Origin: an archaeon
GTDB lineage: Archaea; Nanobdellota; Nanobdellia; Woesearchaeales; GW2011-AR9
Reading direction: 5' to 3'
Assembly (NCBI GenBank): GCA_018697095.1
Contig: JABHSG010000001.1
Span: forward strand, 1 to 64,000
Length of the DNA stretch: 64,000 bases
Shown here one piece after another: positions 46,641 to 55,809 of this stretch. Below the pieces are notes generated by a model, which had not been told where the DNA came from, made no database searches, and worked only from the letters and a program-made list of their open reading frames with translations. Positions within the stretch are counted from its first letter, which is position 1; each line of letters begins with the position of its first letter. A program made the position numbers and the translations under genes.

Positions 46641-47309
46641 ATGGAAGAACATAAATTATTAACAGGAATGCTTTTAGTGGCATTAGTAGTAGGAATTGGT
46701 GGAACTATGATTGCAGTAGACCACTTAAATGGATTAAACTCAGGAGTAACTGGAGCAGCAACAGGAACAGGAACAAGTTACACAACAGTTGCCGAAGATA
46801 TTACAATTTCAATACCAAATTCAACAGTTGATTTCGGATCTGGTTCAGTTGATGTTGGTTCAGATTGGGCAGTATTATCAAGTTCTTCTTTTAGAGGAAC
46901 GCACAATGGGTCTTGGGCAAACATTAGTGATAATATTTCAATTCAAAATGATGGTAACAGAGATATTAATGTAACAGTGAACGCATCAAAAATTAACGGA
47001 AGTAGGGGAGACGCAATTATTTGTGACCCTAACTGTCCTGTTGGAACATCAAATCAAACTAACGCAACAATGTTTGAATTTACAAGTGACAATTTAGAAC
47101 TTAATGCTTGTTCATCAGGCGCTGTTGGACAAAATACTGCGTTCGAAAGTTTAGAAGAACACTACGACATTTGTACTTGTTTACAATGGGAAGACCACCA
47201 AGACACCTTGGGATTATTTCTAGATATTGGGGTACCTTCAACAGCTGCAGGTATTACACACTCAGTTGACTTTGTATTCACAAGTTCATCCCTAACCCAA
47301 GGGTGTTAA
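46641..47309 (+). CDS. Secreted/surface protein, candidate major surface subunit
   Basis: 222 aa. N-terminal signal (MEEHKLLTGMLLVALVVGIG) and then GVTGAATGTGTSYTT, a motif also at the start of the mature part of the 681-aa neighbour (ITGSATGTASL). The rest is a Ser/Thr/Asn-rich beta-sandwich-like domain with many N-glycosylation sequons (NST, NGS, NIS, NVT, NAS, NQT, NAT) and several Cys near the C-terminus (CDPNC, CTC, final C). GAGGTG ribosome-binding site 4 nt before the ATG; followed by a T-run. Inference: abundant envelope subunit. Confidence 0.75.
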   Translation: MEEHKLLTGMLLVALVVGIGGTMIAVDHLNGLNSGVTGAATGTGTSYTTVAEDITISIPNSTVDFGSGSVDVGSDWAVLSSSSFRGTHNGSWANISDNISIQNDGNRDINVTVNASKINGSRGDAIICDPNCPVGTSNQTNATMFEFTSDNLELNACSSGAVGQNTAFESLEEHYDICTCLQWEDHQDTLGLFLDIGVPSTAAGITHSVDFVFTSSSLTQGC

Positions 47310-47325
47310 AAGAAACAAAAAAACT

Positions 47326-47349
47326 ATTTTTTTATTTTTTTTATTTTTC
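47326..47349 (+). terminator. Poly-T terminator within the surface operon
   Basis: ATTTTTTTATTTTTTTTATTTTT after the 222-aa gene. A partial stop here would give more of the first two proteins than of the downstream three. Confidence 0.45.
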
Positions 47350-47396
47350 TAAATAATCAATTTTAATCATAATATAGAAAAAAATAGGCATATAAA

Positions 47397-48560
47397 ATGA
47401 AAAATTTAACTTTATCTTCATTAATCATATTCATTATTTTAGCACTATCATTAGTTCCTTCTGTAAATGCAATTGGCATAATGGGATCAACTTTAACTTA
47501 TGAAGATGCATACGTAGAGCCAATTTCTTTTGACTATGCATTTAGGGCATCAACAACCCCTACAGCTTCAGTTAATGTTAATGGTAATCTTGCTCCATAT
47601 GTTACTCTTTCAGAAAAAATATTCACTTCTACTAGTGATTCTTTTACTGCTGAAATTGATTTGGGAGAAAACCCTGAAGCTGGAACTTACAATGGACAAA
47701 TTTGTGTATCTGAAGTCCCAGTAGAATCTGATGGGTCATTCTCAGTTTCAACTGCTTCTTGTGCCCACATCAGAGTTTACGTACTTTATGACAACTCATA
47801 CTCAATCATACATCAATTAAACTCATGGAGTGGTGACATCGCAAAAAGCGTAGTTACAATCACAAATTACGGAAAACAAGACACAAGTGAATTAGATCTT
47901 GAAGTAACCTTAATTTCACCAGAGGAAGAAACAATTACTAGTTCAACACAAAGCACAGAAACTATTGTTTCAAGAGCAGCACAAGAATTAATTTTTGAAT
48001 TTGACACAACAGATTTTGAAGCTGGAGTTTACACAATGCTTGTTGAAACTACAGAAAATGGAGAAGAACTAAGTTCAGAAAAAACTGTTCGCATAGGGAA
48101 ATCTCAACTTATCCTTACAGAAACATCGTTTGCAATTGATAATATTGGAATTCAAAAAATCACCATCCCACTTGAATCACAGTGGTTTGAATCAGTTCAA
48201 GCATATGTAGAACTAGAGATTGAAAATATTATTTCAACTTCATCAGTAATTACAATCAATGAATGGGGCACAGCAAGCGCAGACATATTTTTAGACACAG
48301 CAAGCCTTCCACTTGGCAAATATTCAGCACTCACTACTGGATACCTTAATGGCGAAAGAACATTTGTCGAAGAAGTAACTATCACAATTTCAGAGCCAGA
48401 AATAATCAAAGAAGTTTCAAAAACGCAAGGAAGAAATCTCGGTCTAAAAAGCATCGCAATTATTTCAATTTTAGTAGTAATTTTACTAGCGGTTGCAGCA
48501 GTATACAATCAAAAAAATAAAAAAACTTCAAAAAATTACGAAGATAACGAGGATTTTTAA
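47397..48560 (+). CDS. Surface protein with beta domains and C-terminal anchor
   Basis: 387 aa. Signal peptide (LSSLIIFIILALSLVPSVNA, probable cleavage after Ala25), an extracellular part rich in Thr/Ser/Val with Ig- or CARDB-like beta domains, and a C-terminal membrane helix (about 352-370) followed by a charged KNKKTSKNYEDNEDF tail. One Cys pair in ICVSE...SCAH. Topology: outside domain, single anchor, cytoplasmic tail. The repeated type of ELDLEVTLI and KITIPLESQW strands suggests at least two domains. Confidence 0.75.
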   Translation: MKNLTLSSLIIFIILALSLVPSVNAIGIMGSTLTYEDAYVEPISFDYAFRASTTPTASVNVNGNLAPYVTLSEKIFTSTSDSFTAEIDLGENPEAGTYNGQICVSEVPVESDGSFSVSTASCAHIRVYVLYDNSYSIIHQLNSWSGDIAKSVVTITNYGKQDTSELDLEVTLISPEEETITSSTQSTETIVSRAAQELIFEFDTTDFEAGVYTMLVETTENGEELSSEKTVRIGKSQLILTETSFAIDNIGIQKITIPLESQWFESVQAYVELEIENIISTSSVITINEWGTASADIFLDTASLPLGKYSALTTGYLNGERTFVEEVTITISEPEIIKEVSKTQGRNLGLKSIAIISILVVILLAVAAVYNQKNKKTSKNYEDNEDF

Positions 48561-48562
48561 CA

Positions 48563-48997
48563 ATGAATACCAAAAACACTATCCTCACGTTATTAACTAC
48601 AATTGTTGCATGTATCTTCCTAACAATAATCGCATATAATTCTGTTGTTGTTGTAGAAACAATTTATTTTGATGCACATTTAAACGTCTCTGACCACCTT
48701 GGATTCAATAATGACATTGACAAAATATACTTTGGGTCAGTAATAGCTCAAATGGGCGGAGTTTCAGAAAGAGCTGTTATTTACATGAATACTAACAATT
48801 TCACTGTGATGATAAAAGTAAAAGCAACCGGAGACATAGCACCTTACCTTACAGCTCCAAAACAAGACATCATTGTTGAACCTCAAGAGATAATCAAAAT
48901 ACCTCTTAAAGTGCAAATTTTACCAACAAATGAGTATAAAGAATTAAATGGCATTGTCACATTAAATGTAAAAAGAGACCTGTTTAATAACAATTAA
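48563..48997 (+). CDS. Small membrane-anchored surface protein
   Basis: 144 aa. N-terminal membrane helix (ILTLLTTIVACIFLTIIAYN) followed by a single beta-rich extracellular domain (residues about 35-140) with NVS and NFT sequons. Its C-terminal part, VEPQEIIKIPLKVQI, resembles the domains of its larger neighbour. The start is 2 nt after the preceding stop, and its own stop overlaps the next ATG by 1 nt, so it is translationally coupled. Confidence 0.72.
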   Translation: MNTKNTILTLLTTIVACIFLTIIAYNSVVVVETIYFDAHLNVSDHLGFNNDIDKIYFGSVIAQMGGVSERAVIYMNTNNFTVMIKVKATGDIAPYLTAPKQDIIVEPQEIIKIPLKVQILPTNEYKELNGIVTLNVKRDLFNNN

Positions 48998-51042
48998 TGA
49001 ATTGTAATTTTTCATCTTATATAAGACACAACTTTAGCAATGAAATGGCACAAAAAAAAGCTTTGCGCAGCAAAGTCACGAGAACAGAGTTTGACTCAAA
49101 ACCAAGATTCTCTATTTCAAAACAGAACCATATTCTGTTCATAATAGTTGCTATCCTTTTAGTTTGGAACATAGTCCAATTTGGCATTGCTATTGAGATA
49201 ACTGGTAGTGCAACTGGAACTGCAAGCCTTTGCATAAATCATATCCCTACTCTAGATTCTATTGCAACAAATCAAACAAACCACACTGAAAATTTCTTAT
49301 TAAATATTTCAGCATCAGACACAGATAATCAAAACTTAACTTTCAAAAGTAACACTAGTTTCATAACCTTCATTCATATAAATAACACAACTAGTACTAT
49401 GAATATCTCTTCTAATATCGCACTTGTTGGAACATACAACATTACTATTTTTGCAAATGATTCTCAAAGTTGTACGCCTAATCCAGGAAGTACTAACTTC
49501 CAATTCACTATCTTAAACAATGCTCCAGTAAATAATGGCACTATTCCAAATCAAAGTTGGGAAGAAGACACCAGTCTTGCAAGTTTCAACATATCAAAAT
49601 ATTTTACAGACGCAGACAATAACACACTTTCGTTCAGAGCTGACACTGTAAGAAATATCACTATAAATTTCACTAGTAATGGCACTGTTCTTTTTTCACC
49701 AACCACTGATTTTTATGGAAACACATCAGTCACATTCTATGCAAACGACTCAGTAAATGAAACTGCTTCAAACAATGTTTCTTTAGAGATAACTAATACC
49801 GCTGATATTTGTGGTAACTTAATTTGTGAATCTAGTGAAACTTGTTCTGTTTGTTCAGCTGATTGTGGTGCTTGCGCATCAACAACTCCTGAAGGTGGCG
49901 GAAAAAGCAGTTCTCATTTAAGCAGTGATTCTAATTCAAAAGAAGAAACTTCAAAAGAATCTACTAGTGATGAACAAACATCAACTTGGGATTCAATTCC
50001 AGTTGACTGGACAGCAAATACTATTATTGATAGTGAAAATGTTGCAGTAAAAAGATTTGATTTTGATGTAATAAAAGAAGTATTTAATCCACATTTAAGA
50101 ATTGGAAAAGTTGAATCATTTCCAATTTCAGTAAGTAAAGTAAAAGATAAAATTTACCAAAAATTAAGAATTACTACAAATGAACCACTTCAAGATAAAA
50201 TAGAATTAGCTGAAATGACTTTTGAAGTTGAAGTCTCTTGGTTAGAAGATAATAACCTTGAAAAAGAATACATCTCAATGTATCGTTTCGTAGATAGTGA
50301 ATGGACAAAACTTGACACTTTCCTTTTAGAAGAAACAAGCACTATTATCTCATATATCGCGCAGACACCTGGGTTTAGTTATTTTGCAATTGCGCAAAGT
50401 GATACTCCTATCCCTATTTATTCACAAAAAACTTGTACACCTAATTGGATTTGTAATAATTGGGGACCAGAAAGTTGTCCAAAAGAAGCTTTACAAAAAA
50501 GAGAATGTAATGATGAAAATTCTTGTGGATCAGAGTACCCACCTGAAGAGATTAGAGAATGCGTTTACTTAGAACAAAGCTTTTTTGCAAAAGCTTCAAA
50601 TTACATTACTGATCTTTTCAAATCAACTGGCTTTGCTTTAGCATCAAAAGAGAATAAATCATTTTCCATTGGAGCAATTGCTATTATGATGATTTTTATT
50701 AGTACAATTATAGGTCTTATTATTTACCTTAATTACAAAGCAAAATCCAAAAAAAATCTAGAAGTAAGTAAACAAACACTTTTTTCAGTTGAAAACAGGG
50801 TAAAAAAAGATTCAAAAATAATTTCAAATCAGCAAGATATAACACACACACTAAATATCAAAGTTAAAAATAAATCTCAAGATGAACTTTCAATCAAAAG
50901 TGATTTTCATGCAATTGATCCCAGAAAAAGAAATTTGCCACCTAGCTATAGGCAATTAAAAACTCAGGAGGATCAAAATAACTTACAAAATCAAAGAAAT
51001 GATCTGCCTGAAGACCCTGATATTGAGCACATAGATTTATAA
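48997..51042 (+). CDS. PGF-pre-PGF-type multidomain surface protein
   Basis: 681 aa. Membrane helix near 45-66 (FIIVAILLVWNIVQFGIAI), then ITGSATGT, two Ig/cadherin-like domains (SASDTDNQNLTF; SKYFTDADNNTLSF) full of N-glycosylation sequons, a Cys cluster (CGNLICESSETCSVCSADCG), a Ser-rich linker, a PGF-pre-PGF-like domain ending TPGFSYFAIAQ, a thrombospondin-like WICNNWGPESCP segment, a second membrane helix (about 555-575) and a ~100-residue cytoplasmic tail. The ATG overlaps the previous stop by 1 nt; ATG at 49045 is an alternative. Likely a large adhesin or envelope scaffold. Confidence 0.8.
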   Translation: MNCNFSSYIRHNFSNEMAQKKALRSKVTRTEFDSKPRFSISKQNHILFIIVAILLVWNIVQFGIAIEITGSATGTASLCINHIPTLDSIATNQTNHTENFLLNISASDTDNQNLTFKSNTSFITFIHINNTTSTMNISSNIALVGTYNITIFANDSQSCTPNPGSTNFQFTILNNAPVNNGTIPNQSWEEDTSLASFNISKYFTDADNNTLSFRADTVRNITINFTSNGTVLFSPTTDFYGNTSVTFYANDSVNETASNNVSLEITNTADICGNLICESSETCSVCSADCGACASTTPEGGGKSSSHLSSDSNSKEETSKESTSDEQTSTWDSIPVDWTANTIIDSENVAVKRFDFDVIKEVFNPHLRIGKVESFPISVSKVKDKIYQKLRITTNEPLQDKIELAEMTFEVEVSWLEDNNLEKEYISMYRFVDSEWTKLDTFLLEETSTIISYIAQTPGFSYFAIAQSDTPIPIYSQKTCTPNWICNNWGPESCPKEALQKRECNDENSCGSEYPPEEIRECVYLEQSFFAKASNYITDLFKSTGFALASKENKSFSIGAIAIMMIFISTIIGLIIYLNYKAKSKKNLEVSKQTLFSVENRVKKDSKIISNQQDITHTLNIKVKNKSQDELSIKSDFHAIDPRKRNLPPSYRQLKTQEDQNNLQNQRNDLPEDPDIEHIDL

Positions 51043-51203
51043 AACAAACTCTCTACAAAACAATCATAGCCAACGCTAATTGAATATTCAAATGTCAATT
51101 AACACCGCTGCATGAGGCAAAAAAAACTGCAGACAAGTAGAAATTCTATTTGTTGCATTTCCTCAGTAAAAATAGCTAAAAAATAATACAGGAAGTGAAT
51201 AAT
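51043..51203. other. Spacer before uS2
   Basis: About 160 bp with an imperfect CTGCA ... TGCAG inverted repeat (near 51110-51135). No ORF or RNA recognised. Confidence 0.3.
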
Positions 51204-51806
51204 ATGAGTGAAGAACAAAATTTACTAATTGACTCCGCTGAATATCTAAAAACCGGAGTTCATATTGGAACAAAATTTAAAACTAAATATATGAAAGAAT
51301 TCATCTACAAAACCAGGCCAGATGGATTAAGCGTACTTAATTTGCAAAAAATTGATGAAAGATTACGCCTTGCAGTTAAATTTCTAGCAAACTATGATGC
51401 AAAAGATATCCTTTTTACTTGTCGTCGTGAAAACGGTTGGAAAGGCCTTAGAAGACTTAAAAAGTATACTGGAATCAATGTAATCACTGGAAGATATCCT
51501 CCTGGGATTCTAACAAACACAAATCTCGATACTTTTATTGAACCAAAAGTTCTGTTTGTTTGTGACCCTTGGCCGGACAAAAACGCAGTTGTTGACGCTG
51601 GAAAAGCTGGAACACCTGTAGTTGCTCTTTGTGATACCAATAATGAAGCAAACAATGTTGACTTGGTTATTCCTGCAAACAATAAAGGGAAAAAATCAGT
51701 TGGAATTGTATTATATCTTATCGCAAGAGAATTTCTTCGAGCTAAAGGAGCCCTTAAAGCTGATGACGAACCACCTTTCACAGCAGAAGACTTCATGGAA
51801 GAATAA
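51204..51806 (+). CDS. rps2: Ribosomal protein uS2
   Basis: 200 aa. GVHIGTKFKTKYMKEFIY, NVITGRYPPGILTNTNL, EPKVLFVCDPWPDKNAVVDA, VVALCDTNNE: archaeal uS2. A GTG at 51195 would give three more residues, but it lies inside the GGAAGTGA ribosome-binding site, so the ATG at 51204 is chosen. It is monocistronic here, not with enolase or mevalonate kinase as in many euryarchaea. Confidence 0.94.
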   Translation: MSEEQNLLIDSAEYLKTGVHIGTKFKTKYMKEFIYKTRPDGLSVLNLQKIDERLRLAVKFLANYDAKDILFTCRRENGWKGLRRLKKYTGINVITGRYPPGILTNTNLDTFIEPKVLFVCDPWPDKNAVVDAGKAGTPVVALCDTNNEANNVDLVIPANNKGKKSVGIVLYLIAREFLRAKGALKADDEPPFTAEDFMEE

Positions 51807-51825
51807 GTACAAACACAAAACTATT

Positions 51826-51850
51826 ATTTTTTTATTTTTCTATCTTTTCT
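51826..51850 (+). terminator. T-rich terminator after uS2
   Basis: ATTTTTTTATTTTTCTATCTTTT about 20 nt after the stop codon. Confidence 0.45.
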
Positions 51851-51919
51851 AACAAGTAATCCAATCATATTTTCACAACTACCTACATAATTAAAAACTA
51901 ATCCTCTCAATATTAGTTT

Positions 51920-52486
51920 ATGAGTCGCTCAATAAGTCTTCTAGAAATGCTTCGAGCAAGTGATGGGCATCCCTATGTAGACCAAACATTAAATATTGCA
52001 AAACATGTTCGATCATTATCAGAATTCAATAGATTCCCATCTCAAATAACTACTGGGCCATATGGTGGACTACATCTCTTTGGAGATTTAGGCGAAGGGA
52101 CATTTGGGTTTTGGTCATCCCAAGGCAGCCAAGCAGAATTATTCAGTTACAGGTTCTTTTTTGAAACTAGACTACAAGACTTCAGCCCCACTACTGTGTA
52201 TAAACATGCTCATTTAGTCAAAGACCTTGATCAAAAACTTCTACAAACATCAAAAAGTGAACCAGAAAAACGAAGAACTTGGAACGTTACAGGGTCATTC
52301 ATAGGTTCACGTAGCGATCTTGCAAACGATGAACCATTTACATTATATGGATTAAATATAGGGAGCCCATATATCCTTTGGGCTGGATTAAGTCAAACTA
52401 AAGAACAGATCAAAGCAAGAATAGATCTATTCCAAGAATTCAGTAAGAAATATTTTGCTGCAACAACAAGATCAAATTCAAGATGA
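51920..52486 (+). CDS. Hypothetical protein
   Basis: 188 aa, soluble, not recognised. MSRSISLLEMLRASDGH start; a Gly-rich beta stretch (TTGPYGGLHLFGDLGEGTFGF) and an RRTWNVTGSFIGSR segment. Ends with ARIDLFQEFSKKYFAATTRS, a likely helix. No membrane part, no Cys. Same length class as other orphans here; function unknown. Confidence 0.65.
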   Translation: MSRSISLLEMLRASDGHPYVDQTLNIAKHVRSLSEFNRFPSQITTGPYGGLHLFGDLGEGTFGFWSSQGSQAELFSYRFFFETRLQDFSPTTVYKHAHLVKDLDQKLLQTSKSEPEKRRTWNVTGSFIGSRSDLANDEPFTLYGLNIGSPYILWAGLSQTKEQIKARIDLFQEFSKKYFAATTRSNSR

Positions 52487-52515
52487 AATGACTAGAAATC
52501 CCCTTACTATTTCTA

Positions 52516-52531
52516 CGAAAACTTTATAAAG
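52516..52531 (+). promoter_or_regulatory. Promoter of the EF1A gene
   Basis: CGAAAACTTTATAAAG: a BRE-like CGAAAA followed by the TATA core. It predicts a start near 52550 and a leader of about 67 nt with GGAGG at 52602-52606. Confidence 0.6.
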
Positions 52532-52616
52532 CACTTGCTGTCCAAACGCATATAAAACAATATCAAAACATCAGCATCATACTCTTATATATGGTGAGCA
52601 TGGAGGATTATAAAAA

Positions 52617-53909
52617 ATGGCAAAAGAAAAAGCACATATTAACTTAGTTTTTATTGGTCACGTAGACCATGGGAAATCCACAACTGTTGGACGTCTTCTC
52701 TTTGATACAGGAAATGTACCAGAGCAGGCAATGCGTAAGCTTAAAGAAAAAGCTCAGATGCTTGGAAAAAGCGGTTTCGAGTTTGCTTTCGTAATGGACG
52801 GACTTAAAGAAGAGCAAGAACGTGGAGTAACAATTGACTTAGCTCACAAAAAATTCCATACTGACAAATACTACTTTACCATTATTGATGCACCAGGTCA
52901 CAGAGACTTTATCAAAAACATGATCACAGGAGCTTCTCAAGCAGACTGTGCTGTTCTTGTAGTTGCAGCAAACGATGGAGTTAACTCACAAACAAAAGAG
53001 CACCTAAAACTATCCAAAATTTTTGGAGTAGGACAATTAGTTGTTGCAGTTAACAAAATGGATATTTCTGGAGTAGACTGGAGCGAAGACAGATTCAACA
53101 AAGTAGTTGAAGAAGTTAAAGCTGAAGCTCGAACTGCAGGTTGGAAAGTTGACCAAATCAGATTCGTTCCTATCGCATCACTTCCTGGAGCTAACATCAC
53201 TAAAGCTGATGAAAACTTAGGATGGTGGAAAGGAGACTCTCTTCTAGATGCTATTAACAAATTCGAAGTACCTGGAAAACCTACAGATCTTCCTTTAAGA
53301 TTACCAGTACAAGACGTATACAACATCACCGGTATTGGTGTAGTTCCAGTTGGTCGTGTTGAAACAGGCCTTCTAAAAGTTGGTCAAAAAGTAATGATCG
53401 TTCCTGGCCGTGAAGGTAAAGGAGTAACTGCTGAAATTAAAACAATCGAGATGCACCATGAAATGGTTCAACAAGCAGGTCCTGGAGACAATGTTGGTTT
53501 CAACGCAAAAGGTGTTGGTAAAAAAGATCTTGCACGTGGAGACGTTCTAGGTCCAGCTGAAGCACCACCAAGTATTGCTACAGAATTCACCGCTCAAATT
53601 GTTATCATGAACCACCCAACTGTTGTAACTGTTGGATACACACCAGTATTCCACATTCACACAGCACAAGTAGCATGTCAATTTGTTGAGATTGTTAAGA
53701 AGTTAAACCCAGCTACTGGTCAAGAAGTAACTGAGAACAAAGACATCCTTCGTAACGGAGACGCTGCAATCGTAAAACTACGACCACTTCAGCCTCTTGT
53801 TATTGAAAAACAAGGAGAAATCCCACAGATGTCCAGATTCGCAATTCGTGACTCCGGTGTTACCGTAGCTGCTGGTATGTGTATTGACATGACTAAAAAA
53901 CAATTATAG
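52617..53909 (+). CDS. tef1a: Translation elongation factor EF-1 alpha
   Basis: 430 aa GTPase delivering aminoacyl-tRNA. G1 GHVDHGKS at 14-21, [12 protein letters not shown] (G3), NKMD (G4), plus domains 2 and 3 ([37 protein letters not shown]). Typical archaeal length. It is separated from the uS12-uS7 pair, its usual companions, by 30 kb. Codons such as GGA, CTT and GTT are strongly preferred, as expected for a highly expressed gene. Confidence 0.96.
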   Translation: MAKEKAHINLVFIGHVDHGKSTTVGRLLFDTGNVPEQAMRKLKEKAQMLGKSGFEFAFVMDGLKEEQERGVTIDLAHKKFHTDKYYFTIIDAPGHRDFIKNMITGASQADCAVLVVAANDGVNSQTKEHLKLSKIFGVGQLVVAVNKMDISGVDWSEDRFNKVVEEVKAEARTAGWKVDQIRFVPIASLPGANITKADENLGWWKGDSLLDAINKFEVPGKPTDLPLRLPVQDVYNITGIGVVPVGRVETGLLKVGQKVMIVPGREGKGVTAEIKTIEMHHEMVQQAGPGDNVGFNAKGVGKKDLARGDVLGPAEAPPSIATEFTAQIVIMNHPTVVTVGYTPVFHIHTAQVACQFVEIVKKLNPATGQEVTENKDILRNGDAAIVKLRPLQPLVIEKQGEIPQMSRFAIRDSGVTVAAGMCIDMTKKQL

Positions 53910-53939
53910 GATCTTTTCCTATAACTTTTTTATTTTTTA
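53904..53939 (+). terminator. Hairpin plus T-run terminator of EF1A
   Basis: A perfect 7-bp stem TTATAGG-ATCTTTT-CCTATAA (53904-53924) is followed by CTTTTTTATTTTTTAT. The stop codon TAG (53907-53909) is inside the stem. This looks like a bacterial intrinsic terminator. Confidence 0.6.
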
Positions 53940-53997
53940 TTAATTAAATTTCAAACTTTACATCAGTAAAAAAACAAAGCCACTTATTTGGAACAAA

Positions 53998-54011
53998 AAG
54001 ATTTAAATAGG
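53998..54011 (+). promoter_or_regulatory. TATA box of uS10
   Basis: AAGATTTAAATAGG is centred about 31 nt before the ATG at 54037, giving a very short or absent leader. Confidence 0.5.
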
Positions 54012-54036
54012 GGCCAAAAACATAGCGAGATATAAA

Positions 54037-54351
54037 ATGGCGCAAAGAGCAAGAATCAAATTAGCATCCACCGAGATCGCAAAAATCAATCAAGTTTCCG
54101 AAAGTATCAAAGGTATCGTCGAGAAAACTGGTGTAGACATGCGTGGGCCAATTCCACTCCCTACTAAAAAACTTAAAGTAACAACCCGTAAATCTCCAGA
54201 TGGGGAAGGAAAAGCTTCTTGGGAACGTTACCAAATGAATATCCATAAACGTCTAATCGATGTTCAAGCTGATGAAAGAACTTTAAGATTGATCATGAGA
54301 ATTTTGATCCCTGAAGGACTTAACATCGAAATTGAAATGGTTAATGTTTAA
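54037..54351 (+). CDS. rps10: Ribosomal protein uS10
   Basis: 104 aa. [37 protein letters not shown] and [20 protein letters not shown] are the archaeal/eukaryotic S10 pattern. It keeps its usual place after EF1A but from its own promoter. Confidence 0.95.
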   Translation: MAQRARIKLASTEIAKINQVSESIKGIVEKTGVDMRGPIPLPTKKLKVTTRKSPDGEGKASWERYQMNIHKRLIDVQADERTLRLIMRILIPEGLNIEIEMVNV

Positions 54352-54413
54352 TTTCTTTAATAATTTTTATTTTAAATTACAAACTTTTTATTTTTCTAAC
54401 AATTTTCTTTTAA

Positions 54414-55325
54414 TTAAAACAAATGTTTAGGTCCACTATTTGCTTCTAAAATCCAAGGTTGCACTTCTTTTGACAAAGCAGACTTCACCATTTTTTCCAA
54501 ATTTGCCAAAACAGAATTATGCAATTTACTTCCTCTTCTATAGTCTGCCTCAAATGCATCTTGGGCATAACCATTATCAAGCAAAAATTGTGCATTCAAA
54601 CGCATTTGTTCTGCCTTAGTGCCATAAACAGCGATCGTACTTCCTCCAGCTCCAGATACAACTGACATCGCTGGAACATCACTTGGTCCATCACCAATGT
54701 AGATCATATCTTCTATTGGAACATGCAACTGATTTCTTTGCATAACTGTATCTGCATTAACACCTTCTCGTACATAAGCTCCTTTACTAATTTTAATTAT
54801 CTCTGCAGTTTTTTCAGCATGAGTTACTGCTTTTGCAACTCCAACAAGCCCACCTTTATTATTATAAAAAAATTCTCCTGCGGCAATACCTGTCATTTCA
54901 TTTTCAAGAATAGATCCACGAAGCATCTCTCGAAGTCCAGTACTAACAACGTATTGTTCTAATTCAACTTTACCTTCACCTCTTTGATTAACATAAGCAC
55001 TCATTTGCTTAAAAAAATCAGGAATCCCTGGAAAATATTTTATGTCTCTTCCAGCTAGATTAAGAACTTCCCTATCAAGCCCTTCAAGCGGTCCACCAGT
55101 TTGACTTAAAACCACCATTGCATGCAAATATGCAGTGTCAGAATTAATATCAAGTCCATTCCCTTTATGTTCATCAATTATTTTTTGAGTATACTTAAAC
55201 AATTCAGATGCTTCAAAATCAAATCTTTCTAAGAACAAATATTCTTGCATATAACCTGGAGTTAATGTCAAATCACAATCATATACTACTGCTACTTTTC
55301 TTATATCTTTTATTATCTCTTTCAT
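54414..55325 (-). CDS. HAD-superfamily phosphatase (PSP-like)
   Basis: About 303 aa. Motif I VYDCDLTLTPGYMQ (DxDxT), motif II VVSTGLREMLRG and motif IV YIGDGPSDVPAM; the order resembles phosphoserine phosphatase-like HAD enzymes, with a large helical cap. Start: an upstream GTG would add 15 residues, but a TATA-like TAAGTATTTATTTA lies within that segment, so the ATG at 55325 (MKEIIKDIRK) is preferred. Substrate unknown. Confidence 0.82.
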   Translation of the reverse strand: MKEIIKDIRKVAVVYDCDLTLTPGYMQEYLFLERFDFEASELFKYTQKIIDEHKGNGLDINSDTAYLHAMVVLSQTGGPLEGLDREVLNLAGRDIKYFPGIPDFFKQMSAYVNQRGEGKVELEQYVVSTGLREMLRGSILENEMTGIAAGEFFYNNKGGLVGVAKAVTHAEKTAEIIKISKGAYVREGVNADTVMQRNQLHVPIEDMIYIGDGPSDVPAMSVVSGAGGSTIAVYGTKAEQMRLNAQFLLDNGYAQDAFEADYRRGSKLHNSVLANLEKMVKSALSKEVQPWILEANSGPKHLF

Positions 55326-55394
55326 AAAAAAAGAATTGTTAAATAAATACTTAATTCCCTGGGGGGACACAATTCCCCACTATAAACAATAGAA

Positions 55395-55676
55395 TCAATA
55401 CTTCCAAACACTATGTCCAAAAGCTAAAAATAAATCAAATCCATTTACATTCGGAGTATCACAAGCACCATAACAATCTCCTGCCCAAAAAGTGATTAAA
55501 AGCTCAGGGATCGCAGCCAATAATTCTTCTTGGATAACAGCAGCCTTTGGTTTCAAACCATCTGGAAGCTGAACTAAGACAGTTTTATGGCCTTCTGCTT
55601 TAATTTTAGAAATTGCTTTATCAAGTTCTAAGTTTAGTGTCAAATTACTTCCTTCAAAAGCTTCACTTATTTCCAT
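55395..55676 (-). CDS. dph2: Diphthamide synthase Dph2, N-terminal part of a split gene
   Basis: 93 aa. Matches only the first third of archaeal Dph2: KTVLVQLPDGLKPKA, then GDCYGACD (first cluster cysteine, C72) and FLAFGHSVWKY, after which a TGA stop follows exactly where the family continues with the second domain. The rest of the enzyme is the separate gene at 3587-4300, which begins at the matching point. A TATA-like ATGTTTAAAAAAG at 55697-55709 lies 27 nt before the ATG. Not a frameshift: the continuation is 51 kb away. Confidence 0.88.
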   Translation of the reverse strand: MEISEAFEGSNLTLNLELDKAISKIKAEGHKTVLVQLPDGLKPKAAVIQEELLAAIPELLITFWAGDCYGACDTPNVNGFDLFLAFGHSVWKY

Positions 55677-55696
55677 AAGCCACTATAAACAAAGCT

Positions 55697-55709
55697 CTTT
55701 TTTAAACAT
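55697..55709 (-). promoter_or_regulatory. TATA box of the Dph2 N-terminal gene
   Basis: Minus-strand ATGTTTAAAAAAG, 27 nt from the ATG at 55676; the fragment has its own expression signal. Confidence 0.5.
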
Positions 55710-55809
55710 TATGAATAGTATGAACAACATTCAAAAACAAATTTTCTTCAAAATTAATTCTCTAAATTAGCAACATAAGCCTTATAAAACAACTAAAGAT
55801 AAAGCAAAC

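Noticed and set aside
52591-52647. 18-codon upstream frame overlapping the EF1A start
   Set aside because: It includes the GGAGG ribosome-binding site of EF1A and has no own signal; probably chance.
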